Shown here: piece after piece, positions 31,866 to 40,726 of the stretch
Layout of the letters: the number at the start of each line of letters is the position of its first letter
Position numbering within the stretch: position 1 is the stretch's first letter
Origin: UBA8919 sp041658185
GTDB lineage: Bacteria; Elusimicrobiota; UBA8919
Direction: 5' to 3'
Length of the DNA stretch: 64,000 nt
Assembly: GCA_041658185.1 (NCBI GenBank)
Contig: JBBAAR010000004.1
Location: 1 to 64,000, forward strand
Notes under the pieces: generated by a model
What the model saw: the letters and a program-made list of their open reading frames with translations, nothing else
Told to the model about the DNA's origin: nothing
Databases searched by the model: none
Program-made: the position numbers and the translations under genes

Positions 31866-31923
31866 TTTTCAGCGCTCGCTCGGAAAAACAAACAAGTTTG
31901 CTTTTCACTCGCTCGCTTGAAAA
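31866..31923. repeat. paired 22 nt repeats in the regulator leader
   Basis: Two similar units, TTTTCAGCGCTCGCTCGGAA-AA (31866-31887) and TTTTCACTCGCTCGCTTGAA-AA (31902-31923), are separated by a CAAAC-AA-GTTTG hairpin. Each unit has TTTTC/GAAAA ends. It looks like a small repeat element inserted in the 5' leader. Confidence 0.65.
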
Positions 31924-31934
31924 TAGGATATTTT

Positions 31935-32477
31935 ATGGAAAGCGGTATAACCGAAAAAGAATTCGCTATAATTTCCGAGTTGTCATCCAGCAATTCGTCA
32001 AATCAGAGAACAGTTGCCAAAAAACTGGGAATTTCTCTCGGACTTACTAACCTGATAATAAAGCGGCTGGCAAAGACCGGTTATATAAAAATAAAACAGT
32101 TAAACCGCAGACAAATCCGGTATGTGCTTACGCCAAAAGGTTTTTCGGAAAAAGCCAGAAAGTCATATAACTATACATTGAGGACTATAAATTCCTTAAC
32201 TTTAATGCGGGAAAAAATTCAAAATCTGGCGATTTTAAAATATAAAGCCGGCATAAGGAATTTTACGATAGTGGGAGATAACGAACTTGCCGATATAACG
32301 GAAATATCCCTGAAAAAACTTTCACTGTCCGATATAAAATATACCCGCGAATTGAAGAACGGCCGAGAGCACGATGCTTCCACTCTGATATTAAATACAA
32401 AAAACAAGAACGGTAAAAGCGGTACGAATTTAGTCAACCTGATTTCATATCTTACCGAAAGCGGATTGAATATATGA
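31935..32477 (+). CDS. EPS-associated MarR-type winged-helix regulator
   Basis: 180 aa from ATG 31935; the frame extends to 31854 but only through the leader repeats. Winged helix: EKEFAIISELSSSNSSNQRT then VAKKLGISLGLTNLIIKRLA, KTGYIKIKQLNRRQIRYVLT and PKGFSEKARKSYNYT. This pattern fits the EPS-associated MarR family that sits in exopolysaccharide loci. The ~90 residue C-terminal part (NFTIVGDNELADITEISLKK) looks like a ligand- or partner-binding Rossmann-like segment. Likely target: the palindrome at 31828-31842. The stop overlaps kdsD (ATGA). Confidence 0.85.
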   Translation: MESGITEKEFAIISELSSSNSSNQRTVAKKLGISLGLTNLIIKRLAKTGYIKIKQLNRRQIRYVLTPKGFSEKARKSYNYTLRTINSLTLMREKIQNLAILKYKAGIRNFTIVGDNELADITEISLKKLSLSDIKYTRELKNGREHDASTLILNTKNKNGKSGTNLVNLISYLTESGLNI

Positions 32478-33439
32478 ACATATTAAAAAATATAGTTGAA
32501 GTTATTGAGAGTGAAATTGAGACGTTAAAGGTTTTAAAAAAAAATGTTGCCGTACCGTATAAACAAGCGGTAGATATGATTTTTAAGTGTAAAGGGAAAG
32601 TAATCGTTACCGGCGTCGGAAAGTCCGGAAATATCGCACAAAAAATCGCGGCTACACTGGTGTCAACGGGAACATCGGCAATGTACCTTCATCCGACGGA
32701 AGGGATGCACGGCTCGCTCGGTGTCGTTCATAAAAATGATGTAATTCTTGCCGTCGGTAAATCAGGCGAAAGCGAAGAACTTTTAGGCATTTTGGGCCCC
32801 ATCAAAAAAATCGGCGCAAAAGTAATTTCCATAACCGCCAATCTTGAATCAACTCTTGCTAAAAACTCGGATATCATTTTATATACGCCGATAAGACAGG
32901 AGGCATGTCCGCTGAATTTAAGCCCCACGAATTCAACGACCGCCGCTCTTGTTATAGGCGACGCGATTGCGGTTACGCTTATGAAAATGAGAAAGTTCAA
33001 ATCGGAGGATTTCGGACTCCTTCATCCGGGCGGGGTTATCGGCAAACGGCTGCTTCTTACCGTCGGCGATATTATGCGTTCCGGCGAGGATAATCCGACA
33101 ATTAAGATAAACGACTCTATAAAAAACATGCTTATTGAAATTACAAAAAAAAGATGCGGCGCCGTTTCTGTAATTGATAAAAATCAGAAACTTCTGGGAT
33201 TTATTACTGACTATGATATAAGAAAAATTCTTGAGAAAAGAGAGGATATATTTTCAAAAAAAATAAAGGATATAATGAATCCGAAACCGATATTCGTATA
33301 TTCCGACATGAAGGCGGTAGATGTTCTGGCAGTTATGCAAAACAGGGAAAAATCGATTGTGGTTTTACCGGTAATTAACAGAAAAAAAAGGGTTGCGGGA
33401 ATAATCCATATGCAGGATATTTTAGCGAAAGGATTGTGA
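32474..33439 (+). CDS. kdsD: arabinose-5-phosphate isomerase (KdsD/KpsF)
   Basis: 321 aa. An N-terminal SIS domain (VIVTGVGKSGNIAQKIAATL; HPTEGMHGSLGVVHKND; CPLNLSPTNSTTAALVIGDA) is followed by two CBS domains (IMRSGEDNPTIKINDS; IMNPKPIFVYSDMKAVDVLA). It interconverts ribulose-5-P and arabinose-5-P, the first step to Kdo, which supports an LPS or Kdo-linked capsule. No KdsA or KdsB is in the window, though the HAD phosphatase at 36458 is of KdsC type. Confidence 0.94.
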   Translation: MNILKNIVEVIESEIETLKVLKKNVAVPYKQAVDMIFKCKGKVIVTGVGKSGNIAQKIAATLVSTGTSAMYLHPTEGMHGSLGVVHKNDVILAVGKSGESEELLGILGPIKKIGAKVISITANLESTLAKNSDIILYTPIRQEACPLNLSPTNSTTAALVIGDAIAVTLMKMRKFKSEDFGLLHPGGVIGKRLLLTVGDIMRSGEDNPTIKINDSIKNMLIEITKKRCGAVSVIDKNQKLLGFITDYDIRKILEKREDIFSKKIKDIMNPKPIFVYSDMKAVDVLAVMQNREKSIVVLPVINRKKRVAGIIHMQDILAKGL

Positions 33440-34548
33440 AAATTATGAAAATTCAGATGGTTGACTTAAAGGCGAATTATTCCGGGATAAGGGAAGAGAT
33501 TGATGCCGCGGTAAAAAATGTTTTAGATAAAACAAATTTTATTCTCGGTGAAGAGGTCAAAAAATTTGAGGATGATTTTGCAAAATACTGCGGTGTAAAA
33601 TACGCTGTCGGAGTTGCCAACGGAACGGATGCTATAAAGATTGCGCTGCTCGCTGCTGGGATTAAACCCGGCGATGAGGTTATTACGACGCCTTTTACGT
33701 TTATAGCAACGAGCGAAGCAATCGTTCAGGCGGGCGGCGTGCCTGTTTTTGCCGATATTGAAATTGATACATATAACATCAGCCCGAAAGAGATAGAAAA
33801 GAAAATTACAAAAAAAACCAAGGCGATAATGCCTGTTCATTTGTACGGTCATCCTGCTGAAATGGATGAAATTTTAAGAATTGCAAAAAAATATAATTTT
33901 AAAGTTATTGAAGATTGCGCACAGTCATTTTCCGCAGAGTATAACGGTAGAAAATGCGGTTCTATCGGCAATTGCGGATGTTTCAGTTTTTTTCCCGCAA
34001 AAAATCTCGGATGTTTCGGTGACGGCGGAATGGTTGTAACGTCCGATAAAGAAATTTACGAAAACGCGAAAGCATTAAGAAATCACGGTCAGCGCGAAAA
34101 ATATTTTTCCGTTATGGACGGATTTAATTCGCGTCTTGATACGATTCAGGCCGCAATACTTTCAGTTAAATTAAAACATATTGATAAATGGACGGTTATG
34201 AGAAACAGTGCCGCTCAAAAATACAATGAATTGCTGAAAGATGTTGCGGTTGTGCCGAAGGTTTTGGAAAATTGCCGTCATTCCTTTAATTATTATACAA
34301 TATGTTTCAAAAATAAAGAGGAAAGAGACAAAGTTCAAAAACATTTAGCCGATAACGGAATACCAAATCAAATTTATTACCCGCAGTCGTTGCATTTACA
34401 AAAGGTCTACGAAAACTTAAACTACAAGAAAGGCGATTTTCCCGTTTCGGAAAAAATGCAGGATGAAACACTTTCATTGCCGATGTATCCGGAATTGGAC
34501 GACGAAAAAATTGAACATATCGTTAAAAAAATAAAAGAAGTTTTATAG
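33436..34548 (+). CDS. DegT/DnrJ/EryC1 sugar aminotransferase
   Basis: 370 aa from GTG 33436 (overlaps kdsD stop) or 367 from ATG 33445; both are feasible. PLP-dependent fold: NGTDAIKIALLAAGIKPGDE, MPVHLYGHPAEMD, DCAQSFSAEYNGRKCGSIGN, and the Schiff-base lysine in FFPAKNLGCFGDGGM. It resembles WbpE/DegT enzymes that aminate UDP-3-keto sugars. With the WbpA-like gene (29797) and a Gfo/Idh enzyme it could make a 3-amino-HexNAc uronate; the acetyltransferase of that route is not seen. Confidence 0.92.
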   Translation: MKIMKIQMVDLKANYSGIREEIDAAVKNVLDKTNFILGEEVKKFEDDFAKYCGVKYAVGVANGTDAIKIALLAAGIKPGDEVITTPFTFIATSEAIVQAGGVPVFADIEIDTYNISPKEIEKKITKKTKAIMPVHLYGHPAEMDEILRIAKKYNFKVIEDCAQSFSAEYNGRKCGSIGNCGCFSFFPAKNLGCFGDGGMVVTSDKEIYENAKALRNHGQREKYFSVMDGFNSRLDTIQAAILSVKLKHIDKWTVMRNSAAQKYNELLKDVAVVPKVLENCRHSFNYYTICFKNKEERDKVQKHLADNGIPNQIYYPQSLHLQKVYENLNYKKGDFPVSEKMQDETLSLPMYPELDDEKIEHIVKKIKEVL

Positions 34549-34556
34549 GGGGATTT

Positions 34557-35363
34557 ATGGAAGAGCAGGAAATTGATTTAAGGGATTATCTGAGGGTATT
34601 GAAAAAAAGATGGGGATTGGTTGTAGGCATTACAATTGGTTGTGCAGTTATTTCAGCGGTTTATTCACTGTTTCTGCCTGATGTGTATGAATCATCAGCA
34701 ATCATTGAGCCGGCAAAAATAAACAATGTTCCGGTGGAAACTTCGGCAATTGGGGAGTTGCTTTTTAAGAATCCGCTAAATCCTTATCTGAAAGGAATCG
34801 CAGAACAAATGGGTCTGAAAGAAGAAGGGGCATATATTCTTCCTGAAAAGTTTAAGATGTTAGACAAATTGGGTTATATTCAGGTAGTAGGCAAAGGAAA
34901 AAGGCCGGAGGAAGCAAAACGGTTGGTGGATGTAATTGTTTCACTGATATTAAAAAGACATGAAGAATTAGTAAAAAATGCATTGGAAATTTCAAATGAT
35001 GAGATGTCTAACTTGAAAGAGCAACTCTTAACCGTAAAAAGCGAAATTGAACAACTGAACAAAAAAATCCAGCAAAGGGAGAAAACGGATATCCTTGCAC
35101 AGTCATATATATTCCAGTCGCTTAATCAAGCAAAAGAAGATGCGTCTAAAAGACAGACGGCGATGGAATCAGCAATAAGAGCAAAAGAGATGGAATTAAA
35201 ATATTATACAAAGACCGCTTCAGTTATTGCTGAATCGGTATTGCCACTTATGAAATCTGGACCTTCAAAAAGAAACATAGTAATCACCGCAACCGTAATT
35301 AGTTTTTTTGTATCTATGTTTTTAGCATTCGTTGTTGAATATTTCCAAAAAAACCCTTTGTGA
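34557..35363 (+). CDS. wzz: Wzz-type chain-length determinant
   Basis: 268 aa. EIDLRDYLRVLKKRWGLVVG followed by the first transmembrane helix (ITIGCAVISAVYSLFLP, about 22-40), the Wzz/Wzc N-terminal motif. A periplasmic coiled coil spans about 145-225. The second helix near the C-terminus (IVITATVISFFVSMFLAFVV) ends just before the stop. No kinase domain is present, so it is a stand-alone co-polymerase that sets polymer length with the Wzy-like protein (56296). Strong ribosome site GGGGGG. Confidence 0.88.
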   Translation: MEEQEIDLRDYLRVLKKRWGLVVGITIGCAVISAVYSLFLPDVYESSAIIEPAKINNVPVETSAIGELLFKNPLNPYLKGIAEQMGLKEEGAYILPEKFKMLDKLGYIQVVGKGKRPEEAKRLVDVIVSLILKRHEELVKNALEISNDEMSNLKEQLLTVKSEIEQLNKKIQQREKTDILAQSYIFQSLNQAKEDASKRQTAMESAIRAKEMELKYYTKTASVIAESVLPLMKSGPSKRNIVITATVISFFVSMFLAFVVEYFQKNPL

Positions 35364-35461
35364 AAATATTGCAAAAATTTAATATAATGTAGTTGTTAAA
35401 GAATTATATGTATTGATAAATTTTAGTTTCAAGTACATAAAAGTATTGGAGTAAAAATATC

Positions 35462-36427
35462 ATGAGAAGCAAAGGTATCTGTTATTTGTGTGGCACGAAG
35501 AAATTAAGTGTTATACATAACAAGTTGCGACATAATATAAAACGCAATGTGCTCAAATGCGAAAAATGCGGTATAGTTTATCTGGAACCTGTCCGGCAGA
35601 ATCTAAAGGACTACTACACTGGGGAATATCGGAAACTTTATACACCTGTTATCGGCAGGTCGCTTAACAGCAAAGAATTGTTTGATATTTGTTTGCCGTA
35701 TCAGAAAAACAGGATTGATGAACTGAAACACGCACTTGGTCCACAAAAAAAATTGCTTGATGTCGGATGTGCTTCCGGTGCATTCCTACATGCAGTGAAA
35801 AGCCATGTTATGGAATGCGTAGGTATAGAGTTTAACTCGGCGAATGCACGTTTTGTTGAAGAAGTGTTGGGAATAAAAGTGTATACCAAACATATTGAAT
35901 ATGTCGATTTACCTCACGAGTCCTTCGATATTATTACAGCGTTTCAGGTACTTGAGCATATTGAAGACCCTGTGAAATTTCTTGTAGGAATAAATAATCT
36001 ATTAAAGCCGGGAGGGATTATTTGCATTGAGGTCCCGAATGTCCAAGATGTTCTGCTTTCGGTTTATAATGTTAAGCCATATGCAGATTTCTGGTTCAGA
36101 GAACCGCATATTTTCAATTATTCTCCAAAGACTCTTACGATGGTTCTTAAAAAGTCGGGATTTGTCGGAAAAACAAAAACTATCCAATTATACAATTTAA
36201 TAAACCATCTGAACTGGATGCTAAAAGGTGAGCCACAACAAAGCATGGACATCGGTATGTCAAAACCGGTTTTGGCGCCTTCTCATAATGCGATTGCAGA
36301 TGAACTCAATCGCTGGATTGCAAAAGTAGACAGAGAGTACAAAAACATTCTCAATAAACATGAACTCGGCGAAAGTATTCTTTTTATAGGAAAGAAAGTT
36401 ATAGGAAAAAAAGTAATTATTTCATAA
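35462..36427 (+). CDS. SAM-dependent methyltransferase with N-terminal zinc ribbon
   Basis: 321 aa. CYLCGTKK...LKCEKCGIVYLEP makes a four-Cys zinc site (about 6-45), then a class I methyltransferase fold with motif I LLDVGCASGAFLHAVK near 98 and the late FQVLEHIEDPVKFL, LLKPGGIICIEVPN. Such proteins often act on sugars or glycan ends. A 15 nt tandem duplication at the 3' end gives VIGKKVIGKK. A -10-like TATAAT at 35383-35388 in the 98 nt gap upstream lacks a good -35. Confidence 0.85.
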   Translation: MRSKGICYLCGTKKLSVIHNKLRHNIKRNVLKCEKCGIVYLEPVRQNLKDYYTGEYRKLYTPVIGRSLNSKELFDICLPYQKNRIDELKHALGPQKKLLDVGCASGAFLHAVKSHVMECVGIEFNSANARFVEEVLGIKVYTKHIEYVDLPHESFDIITAFQVLEHIEDPVKFLVGINNLLKPGGIICIEVPNVQDVLLSVYNVKPYADFWFREPHIFNYSPKTLTMVLKKSGFVGKTKTIQLYNLINHLNWMLKGEPQQSMDIGMSKPVLAPSHNAIADELNRWIAKVDREYKNILNKHELGESILFIGKKVIGKKVIIS

Positions 36428-36457
36428 AGATGTTATAAAAGTAAAAAAAGATTTTAT

Positions 36458-36973
36458 ATGTCGGTTAAAAAAATAAAAACAATTTCTGTAAAAACTATTG
36501 ATCTTATTGTATATGATTTTGACGGTGTGATGACAGATAATCGTGTCATCGTTTTTCAGGAGGGTACCGAAGCGGTTATTGTCAATCGTGCCGACGGTTT
36601 AGGAGTTGCTTGTATACGATTATTGGGTATCCCCCAGTTAATATTAAGCACGGAAACAAATCCTGTTGTAAATGCAAGAGCCGAAAAACTTGGTCTTGAA
36701 GTTATAGCATGTTGTAAAGATAAAAAGATTACTCTAAAAAGTTATTGTGTAAAAAATGGATTTGATTTGAAAAAAGTAATTTATATCGGCAATGATATAA
36801 ATGATCTGGAAGTTATGAAGATTGTGGGATATCCGATTGCTCCCGCGAATGCACACCCGACCGTAAAAAAGATATCCTATTTAGTTACGAAAGCAAAAGG
36901 TGGAGAAGGTGTGGTAAGGGAAATTGCAGATCGTATTACACGGGAAAAATACCCGAATAAAACAGGAGGTTAA
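36458..36973 (+). CDS. KdsC-type HAD phosphatase
   Basis: 171 aa. HAD motif I DFDGVMTDN (Asp20, Asp22); LLGIPQLILSTETNPVVNAR; IGNDINDLEVMKIVGYPIAP with motif IV. This is the C0-type HAD of KdsC (Kdo-8-phosphate phosphatase) and its nonulosonate relatives. Its position directly before a NeuB-like gene (2 nt gap) argues for action on a phosphorylated ulosonic acid made by that enzyme, a two-step version of the NeuB pathway. Kdo-8-P remains possible because kdsD is nearby. Confidence 0.85.
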   Translation: MSVKKIKTISVKTIDLIVYDFDGVMTDNRVIVFQEGTEAVIVNRADGLGVACIRLLGIPQLILSTETNPVVNARAEKLGLEVIACCKDKKITLKSYCVKNGFDLKKVIYIGNDINDLEVMKIVGYPIAPANAHPTVKKISYLVTKAKGGEGVVREIADRITREKYPNKTGG

Positions 36974-36975
36974 AA

Positions 36976-37854
36976 GTGGCTAATCAGATTGTGAAAATTA
37001 ATGATCATCTTATCGGAGACAATGAACCGGTTTTTATGATAGCGGAAATTGGCATAAATCATAACGGGAGTATTGATATCACCAAAAGGTTAATAGATGC
37101 AACGTTTGCTTGTGGTTGGCATTGTGTTAAATTTCAGAAAAGGACTCCGGATTTGTGCGTACCGGAAAATCAGAAAAATATTATAAGAGATACGCCGTGG
37201 GGAAAAATTACTTATTTAGAATACAGATACAAAGTAGAATTCAATCAAAAAGAGTATTCATATATAGATAAGTACTGCAAAGAAAAACCCATTCAATGGA
37301 GTGCGTCGGTGTGGGATATACCAAGTCTCGAATTTATTATTGCCTTCGGAGTGTCGTTCATTAAAATATCTTCATCAAAAATCACGGAAAATGAACTTTT
37401 GAGGATTGCCGCACAATCCGGTAAGCCCATTGTGTTGTCCACCGGTATGAGTACAGTCGAAGAAATTGATAAAGCAGTAGAGATATTAGAAAAATATTCA
37501 AAAGGTGATTACATACTGATGCATACTAATTCGGCGTATCCGACCCCGCAAAATGAATTAAATTTGCGGGTTATCAGTTTTCTTAAGAAACGATATAAAT
37601 GTGTAATCGGTTATAGCGGACATGAGAATAATCTAGAGCCGACTGTAATCGCAGTTGTTTTGGGTGCGAGAATGGTTGAGAGACATATTACTCTTGACCA
37701 TACAATGTGGGGATCCGACCATGCAGCAAGTTTGGAAATTCATGGAATGGACATTCTTTATGGAAGAATAAAACAAATAGATATTATACTTGGAGACGGC
37801 GTGAAGAGAATAACACAGAAGGAAATGGAAGTAAGAAAGAAACTTAGGGGTTAG
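36976..37854 (+). CDS. NeuB-family ulosonic acid synthase lacking the SAF domain
   Basis: 292 aa from GTG 36976 behind AGGAGG. TIM-barrel NeuB features: FMIAEIGINHNGSIDITKRL, CVKFQKRTPD, SWDIP-like SVWDIPSLEFI, VLSTGMSTVEEIDKAV, GYSGHE, MVERHITLDHTMWGSDHAAS. These enzymes condense PEP with an amino-hexose to sialic, legionaminic or pseudaminic acid, or with a phosphorylated sugar. It ends at KEMEVRKKLRG, where the C-terminal SAF/antifreeze-like domain of ordinary NeuB (about 340 aa total) should start. The missing domain and the HAD phosphatase upstream suggest an unusual substrate. Confidence 0.85.
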   Translation: MANQIVKINDHLIGDNEPVFMIAEIGINHNGSIDITKRLIDATFACGWHCVKFQKRTPDLCVPENQKNIIRDTPWGKITYLEYRYKVEFNQKEYSYIDKYCKEKPIQWSASVWDIPSLEFIIAFGVSFIKISSSKITENELLRIAAQSGKPIVLSTGMSTVEEIDKAVEILEKYSKGDYILMHTNSAYPTPQNELNLRVISFLKKRYKCVIGYSGHENNLEPTVIAVVLGARMVERHITLDHTMWGSDHAASLEIHGMDILYGRIKQIDIILGDGVKRITQKEMEVRKKLRG

Positions 37855-37884
37855 TATTATACCAGCAATCAGTAAGAACATCTA

Positions 37885-38886
37885 ATGGTGATTTATATTA
37901 AAAGACCTATATTGATTATCGGTTTAGGTTCGATTGGTAGAAGGCATCTTCAAAATCTGTTGACAATAGGAATTGATAGAATAATTCTTTATCGTACGGG
38001 TAAAAGTACATTGCCCGACGATGAACTTTCAGAATTTAGGACTTTCAATAATCTTGAAGAAGCATTAAAAGAAAAGCCAATCGGTGCGGTTATTTCAAAT
38101 CCGACATCATTACATATATCTACGGCAATTAAAGTTGCCATGGCGGGTTGTCATATTCTGATGGAAAAACCCGTATCTAATACCGATGAAAATCTGGCGG
38201 AGTTGCAGAAAATAGTTGTCGATAAAAAATTATTATTTATAACAGGTTATCAATTCAGATTTCACCCTGCGTTACAACAGATAAAGAACTGGTTAAGTGA
38301 TAATAGAATCGGAAACCTTGTTTCAACGCATGTCCATTGGGGGGAAGATGTTACAAGTTGGCACCCCTGGGAAAATTACAGTAAAAGTTATAGTGTCCGG
38401 TCTGAACTCGGCGGGGGCGTAACCTTAACCCTCAGTCATCCGTTTGATTATCTGCGGTGGCTTATAGGAGATGTTGAAAAATTATACGCATTAACCGGAA
38501 AATGCAGCGGTTTGAAAACCGATGCGGAATGTGTAATTCAAATAGTATTAAAATTTAAGAATGGTCCGATAGGTAGTGTTTATTTAGACTATATCGAAAA
38601 ACCCGCAAGGCACACTTTGTCCATAATCGGGGAACAGGGAAACATTCAGTGGGATAATACCGACGGATGTGCTAAACTTTTTTTCGGCGGTGTATGTGCC
38701 GAGGAATATCATGTGCCGTCAAACTTTGAGCGAAATACGATGTTTTTGGATCTGGTTAATAATTTCATAAAATGTATAAATGGAACTGAATTACCTTTAT
38801 GCACCCTGAATGATGGTGTTCAAGCCTTGAAAATTGCACTTGCAGCAAGACAGTCTGCTATGGAAGGAAGAGAGATTCTGCTTTAG
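37885..38886 (+). CDS. Gfo/Idh/MocA oxidoreductase (1 of 3)
   Basis: 333 aa. NAD fold ILIIGLGSIGRRHLQNL at 9-25, ISNPTSLHI, the family EKP motif in ILMEKPVSNT, and GYQFRFHPALQQIKN followed by the C-terminal substrate domain. It sits between the NeuB-like and NeuA-like genes, so it probably acts on the ulosonate or its precursor: oxidation, reduction or epimerisation at a ring carbon. A WbpB-like role with the UDP-HexNAcA genes is an alternative. No Shine-Dalgarno is obvious before ATG 37885. Confidence 0.85.
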   Translation: MVIYIKRPILIIGLGSIGRRHLQNLLTIGIDRIILYRTGKSTLPDDELSEFRTFNNLEEALKEKPIGAVISNPTSLHISTAIKVAMAGCHILMEKPVSNTDENLAELQKIVVDKKLLFITGYQFRFHPALQQIKNWLSDNRIGNLVSTHVHWGEDVTSWHPWENYSKSYSVRSELGGGVTLTLSHPFDYLRWLIGDVEKLYALTGKCSGLKTDAECVIQIVLKFKNGPIGSVYLDYIEKPARHTLSIIGEQGNIQWDNTDGCAKLFFGGVCAEEYHVPSNFERNTMFLDLVNNFIKCINGTELPLCTLNDGVQALKIALAARQSAMEGREILL

Positions 38887-38899
38887 AATCGGAGAATAA

Positions 38900-39637
38900 A
38901 TGGAAATACTTGCTATAATACCTGCTCGTGGCGGTTCCAAAGGAATACCCAAGAAAAATATCAAGCCGTTGGGAAATATTCCTTTGATTGCCTACAGTAT
39001 TGCCGCAGGGTTACAGGCAAAGAATGTAAACCGGGTAATCGTATCTACCGATGATAAAAAGATTGGCGAATGCGCTATACGATATGGAGCAGAAGTTCCC
39101 TTTCTTCGTCCCGGGGTTTTGTCGGGAGACCACGTCCAAGATTTCCCGGTAATAGAGCACGTTCTTCTGTGGCTTAAGAAAAAGGAAAATTATAAACCGG
39201 ACGTAATCGTTTTCCTGCGGCCCACATCTCCTTTTAGACCTCTGGGATGTATCGACGAAGCCGTAGAAATCATGCACAGTAAACCCGATGCCGATTGTGT
39301 TCGGGCAGTCATGCGGTCTGGTGAGGAACCTTATAAAATGTGGCGTATAAAAAGAGGTCGGATGGTTCCTCTTTTGAAATCTAATTTTCACGAACAATAT
39401 AATATGCCGCGCCAAAAACTGCCCAAGACATACTGGCAGACCGGTCAGATTGAGGTAATACGATACGGTACGATAATGAATAAGAAATCTATATCTGGTA
39501 AGCGAATATATCCAATAATAATGGATCCTAAATTTATAATTGATATTGATAGTCTTGACCAATGGGAAATTGCTGAATGTATGATAAGAAAGTTTCGTAA
39601 AACAAAAGACATCTATCTTCCACAGAAAGAATTTTGA
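38900..39637 (+). CDS. NeuA-like acylneuraminate cytidylyltransferase
   Basis: 245 aa. IIPARGGSKGIPKKNIKPLG at the N-terminus is the CMP-sugar synthetase signature; FLRPTSPFRPLGCIDEAVEI, then QLPK-like MPRQKLPKTYWQTGQIEVIR and the late DIDSLDQWEIAE with metal Asp residues. It activates an ulosonic acid as the CMP derivative. Together with the HAD and NeuB-like genes it gives the core phosphatase-synthase-CMP-transferase set. The identity of the acid is unknown. Confidence 0.88.
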   Translation: MEILAIIPARGGSKGIPKKNIKPLGNIPLIAYSIAAGLQAKNVNRVIVSTDDKKIGECAIRYGAEVPFLRPGVLSGDHVQDFPVIEHVLLWLKKKENYKPDVIVFLRPTSPFRPLGCIDEAVEIMHSKPDADCVRAVMRSGEEPYKMWRIKRGRMVPLLKSNFHEQYNMPRQKLPKTYWQTGQIEVIRYGTIMNKKSISGKRIYPIIMDPKFIIDIDSLDQWEIAECMIRKFRKTKDIYLPQKEF

Positions 39638-39650
39638 ATTAGGAGTTAAA

Positions 39651-40715
39651 ATGATTGATATCAATTTCTATATGAAGATGTACGAACTGAAACAGAAGAT
39701 TATGATGGGCGAAGTTTTGGATAAAAAGTTCGTTAGCGACGAGTTTGAAAAAAACCGCAATAAGAACCCTATTATTTATAACATAGAAACTACAAATGCG
39801 TGTAATATGAAATGTAAAATGTGTCCTCGTACAACGATGATGACCCGCCCGGTTGAAAACATAGAGAAAGAAACTTTTATAAAAATCGTCGACCAAATTA
39901 ACCCCTTTTCCAAAGAACAATGGAATAGTTGGGAGAATTTTGTTGAAAAAAAATACGGTATTTCCCGGAATGACATGAGTGAAAATCATTTTTTTCTTTA
40001 CATTATTCCCAAAGTTATTCAACTCCACGGTTACGGAGATCCTCTTTTAGACAAGAACATGGCTTATTATATAAAAACGCTTAATGAAAAAGGATTTTTT
40101 TCTTATTTTAGTTGCAATCCGGTTAACATTGACGTTGAAAAAACGGTTCAGATGTTCAAAAACGGTTTGGACTATATTAAGTATTCTATAGAAACGGTTG
40201 ATGACATGATTCATAAGCAGATAAGAGGAGAAGCATCTAATTTTTCTACCGGCTATAAAAAAATCATGCAACTACTTGAAATAAAAAAGAAAGAAAAATA
40301 CAAAACGGTCATCATTATTACTATGCTTGACCTTAACCGAAGCAATCAGAAAGAGGACTTCTTAAATTTAAAAAAGGCATTTGAGGAAGCCGATGTGTAT
40401 ATATATCTAAAGAGCGAAGACACGCAATGGTACCGGAAAGACTATCATCCGACTTGCTCCGTCCACTGGACGGAATTCTGCCAGCACCCTTGGGCATCTA
40501 TGACGATAAAATCCAACGGCGAAGTAGCGATGTGCATGGAGGATTTTAATAACGAAATTATTCTCGGTGATGCAAAAAAGGAAACTCTTTATGACATATG
40601 GAACGGTGAAAAATATATTAAATTCCGTCGGGATCATTTTAACGTTACACGAGGCATAAGATGTACCGAACGTTGTGATATGAAACTAATAGGATCGTTT
40701 TTTTGTTCGAAGTGA
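39651..40715 (+). CDS. radical-SAM protein with SPASM-like C-terminus
   Basis: 354 aa. Radical-SAM cluster C51-x3-C55-x2-C58 (ETTNACNMKCKMCPRTTM), preceded by a 40-residue helical extension. Near the C-terminus CSVHWTEFCQHPWASMTIKS then CMEDF, and CTERCDMK, make a Cys-rich SPASM/twitch-like region that may bind an extra Fe-S cluster. Such enzymes modify sugars or peptides. Its place between a CMP-transferase and two Gfo/Idh genes suggests ring or side-chain chemistry on the activated sugar; the reaction is not predictable. Confidence 0.82.
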   Translation: MIDINFYMKMYELKQKIMMGEVLDKKFVSDEFEKNRNKNPIIYNIETTNACNMKCKMCPRTTMMTRPVENIEKETFIKIVDQINPFSKEQWNSWENFVEKKYGISRNDMSENHFFLYIIPKVIQLHGYGDPLLDKNMAYYIKTLNEKGFFSYFSCNPVNIDVEKTVQMFKNGLDYIKYSIETVDDMIHKQIRGEASNFSTGYKKIMQLLEIKKKEKYKTVIIITMLDLNRSNQKEDFLNLKKAFEEADVYIYLKSEDTQWYRKDYHPTCSVHWTEFCQHPWASMTIKSNGEVAMCMEDFNNEIILGDAKKETLYDIWNGEKYIKFRRDHFNVTRGIRCTERCDMKLIGSFFCSK

Positions 40716-40726
40716 GAAATGTTGAA

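Noticed and set aside
31854..31934. N-terminal extension of the MarR gene from GTG 31854
   Set aside because: The extra 27 residues translate the hairpin and 22 nt leader repeats; ATG 31935 gives the normal winged-helix start.
35383..35388. Promoter before the zinc-ribbon methyltransferase
   Set aside because: A good TATAAT is present but no -35 at 15-19 bp; too weak to list as a site.
32474..36973. Complete Kdo pathway
   Set aside because: Only KdsD and a KdsC-type phosphatase are seen; KdsA and KdsB are absent and the phosphatase sits with a NeuB-like gene.
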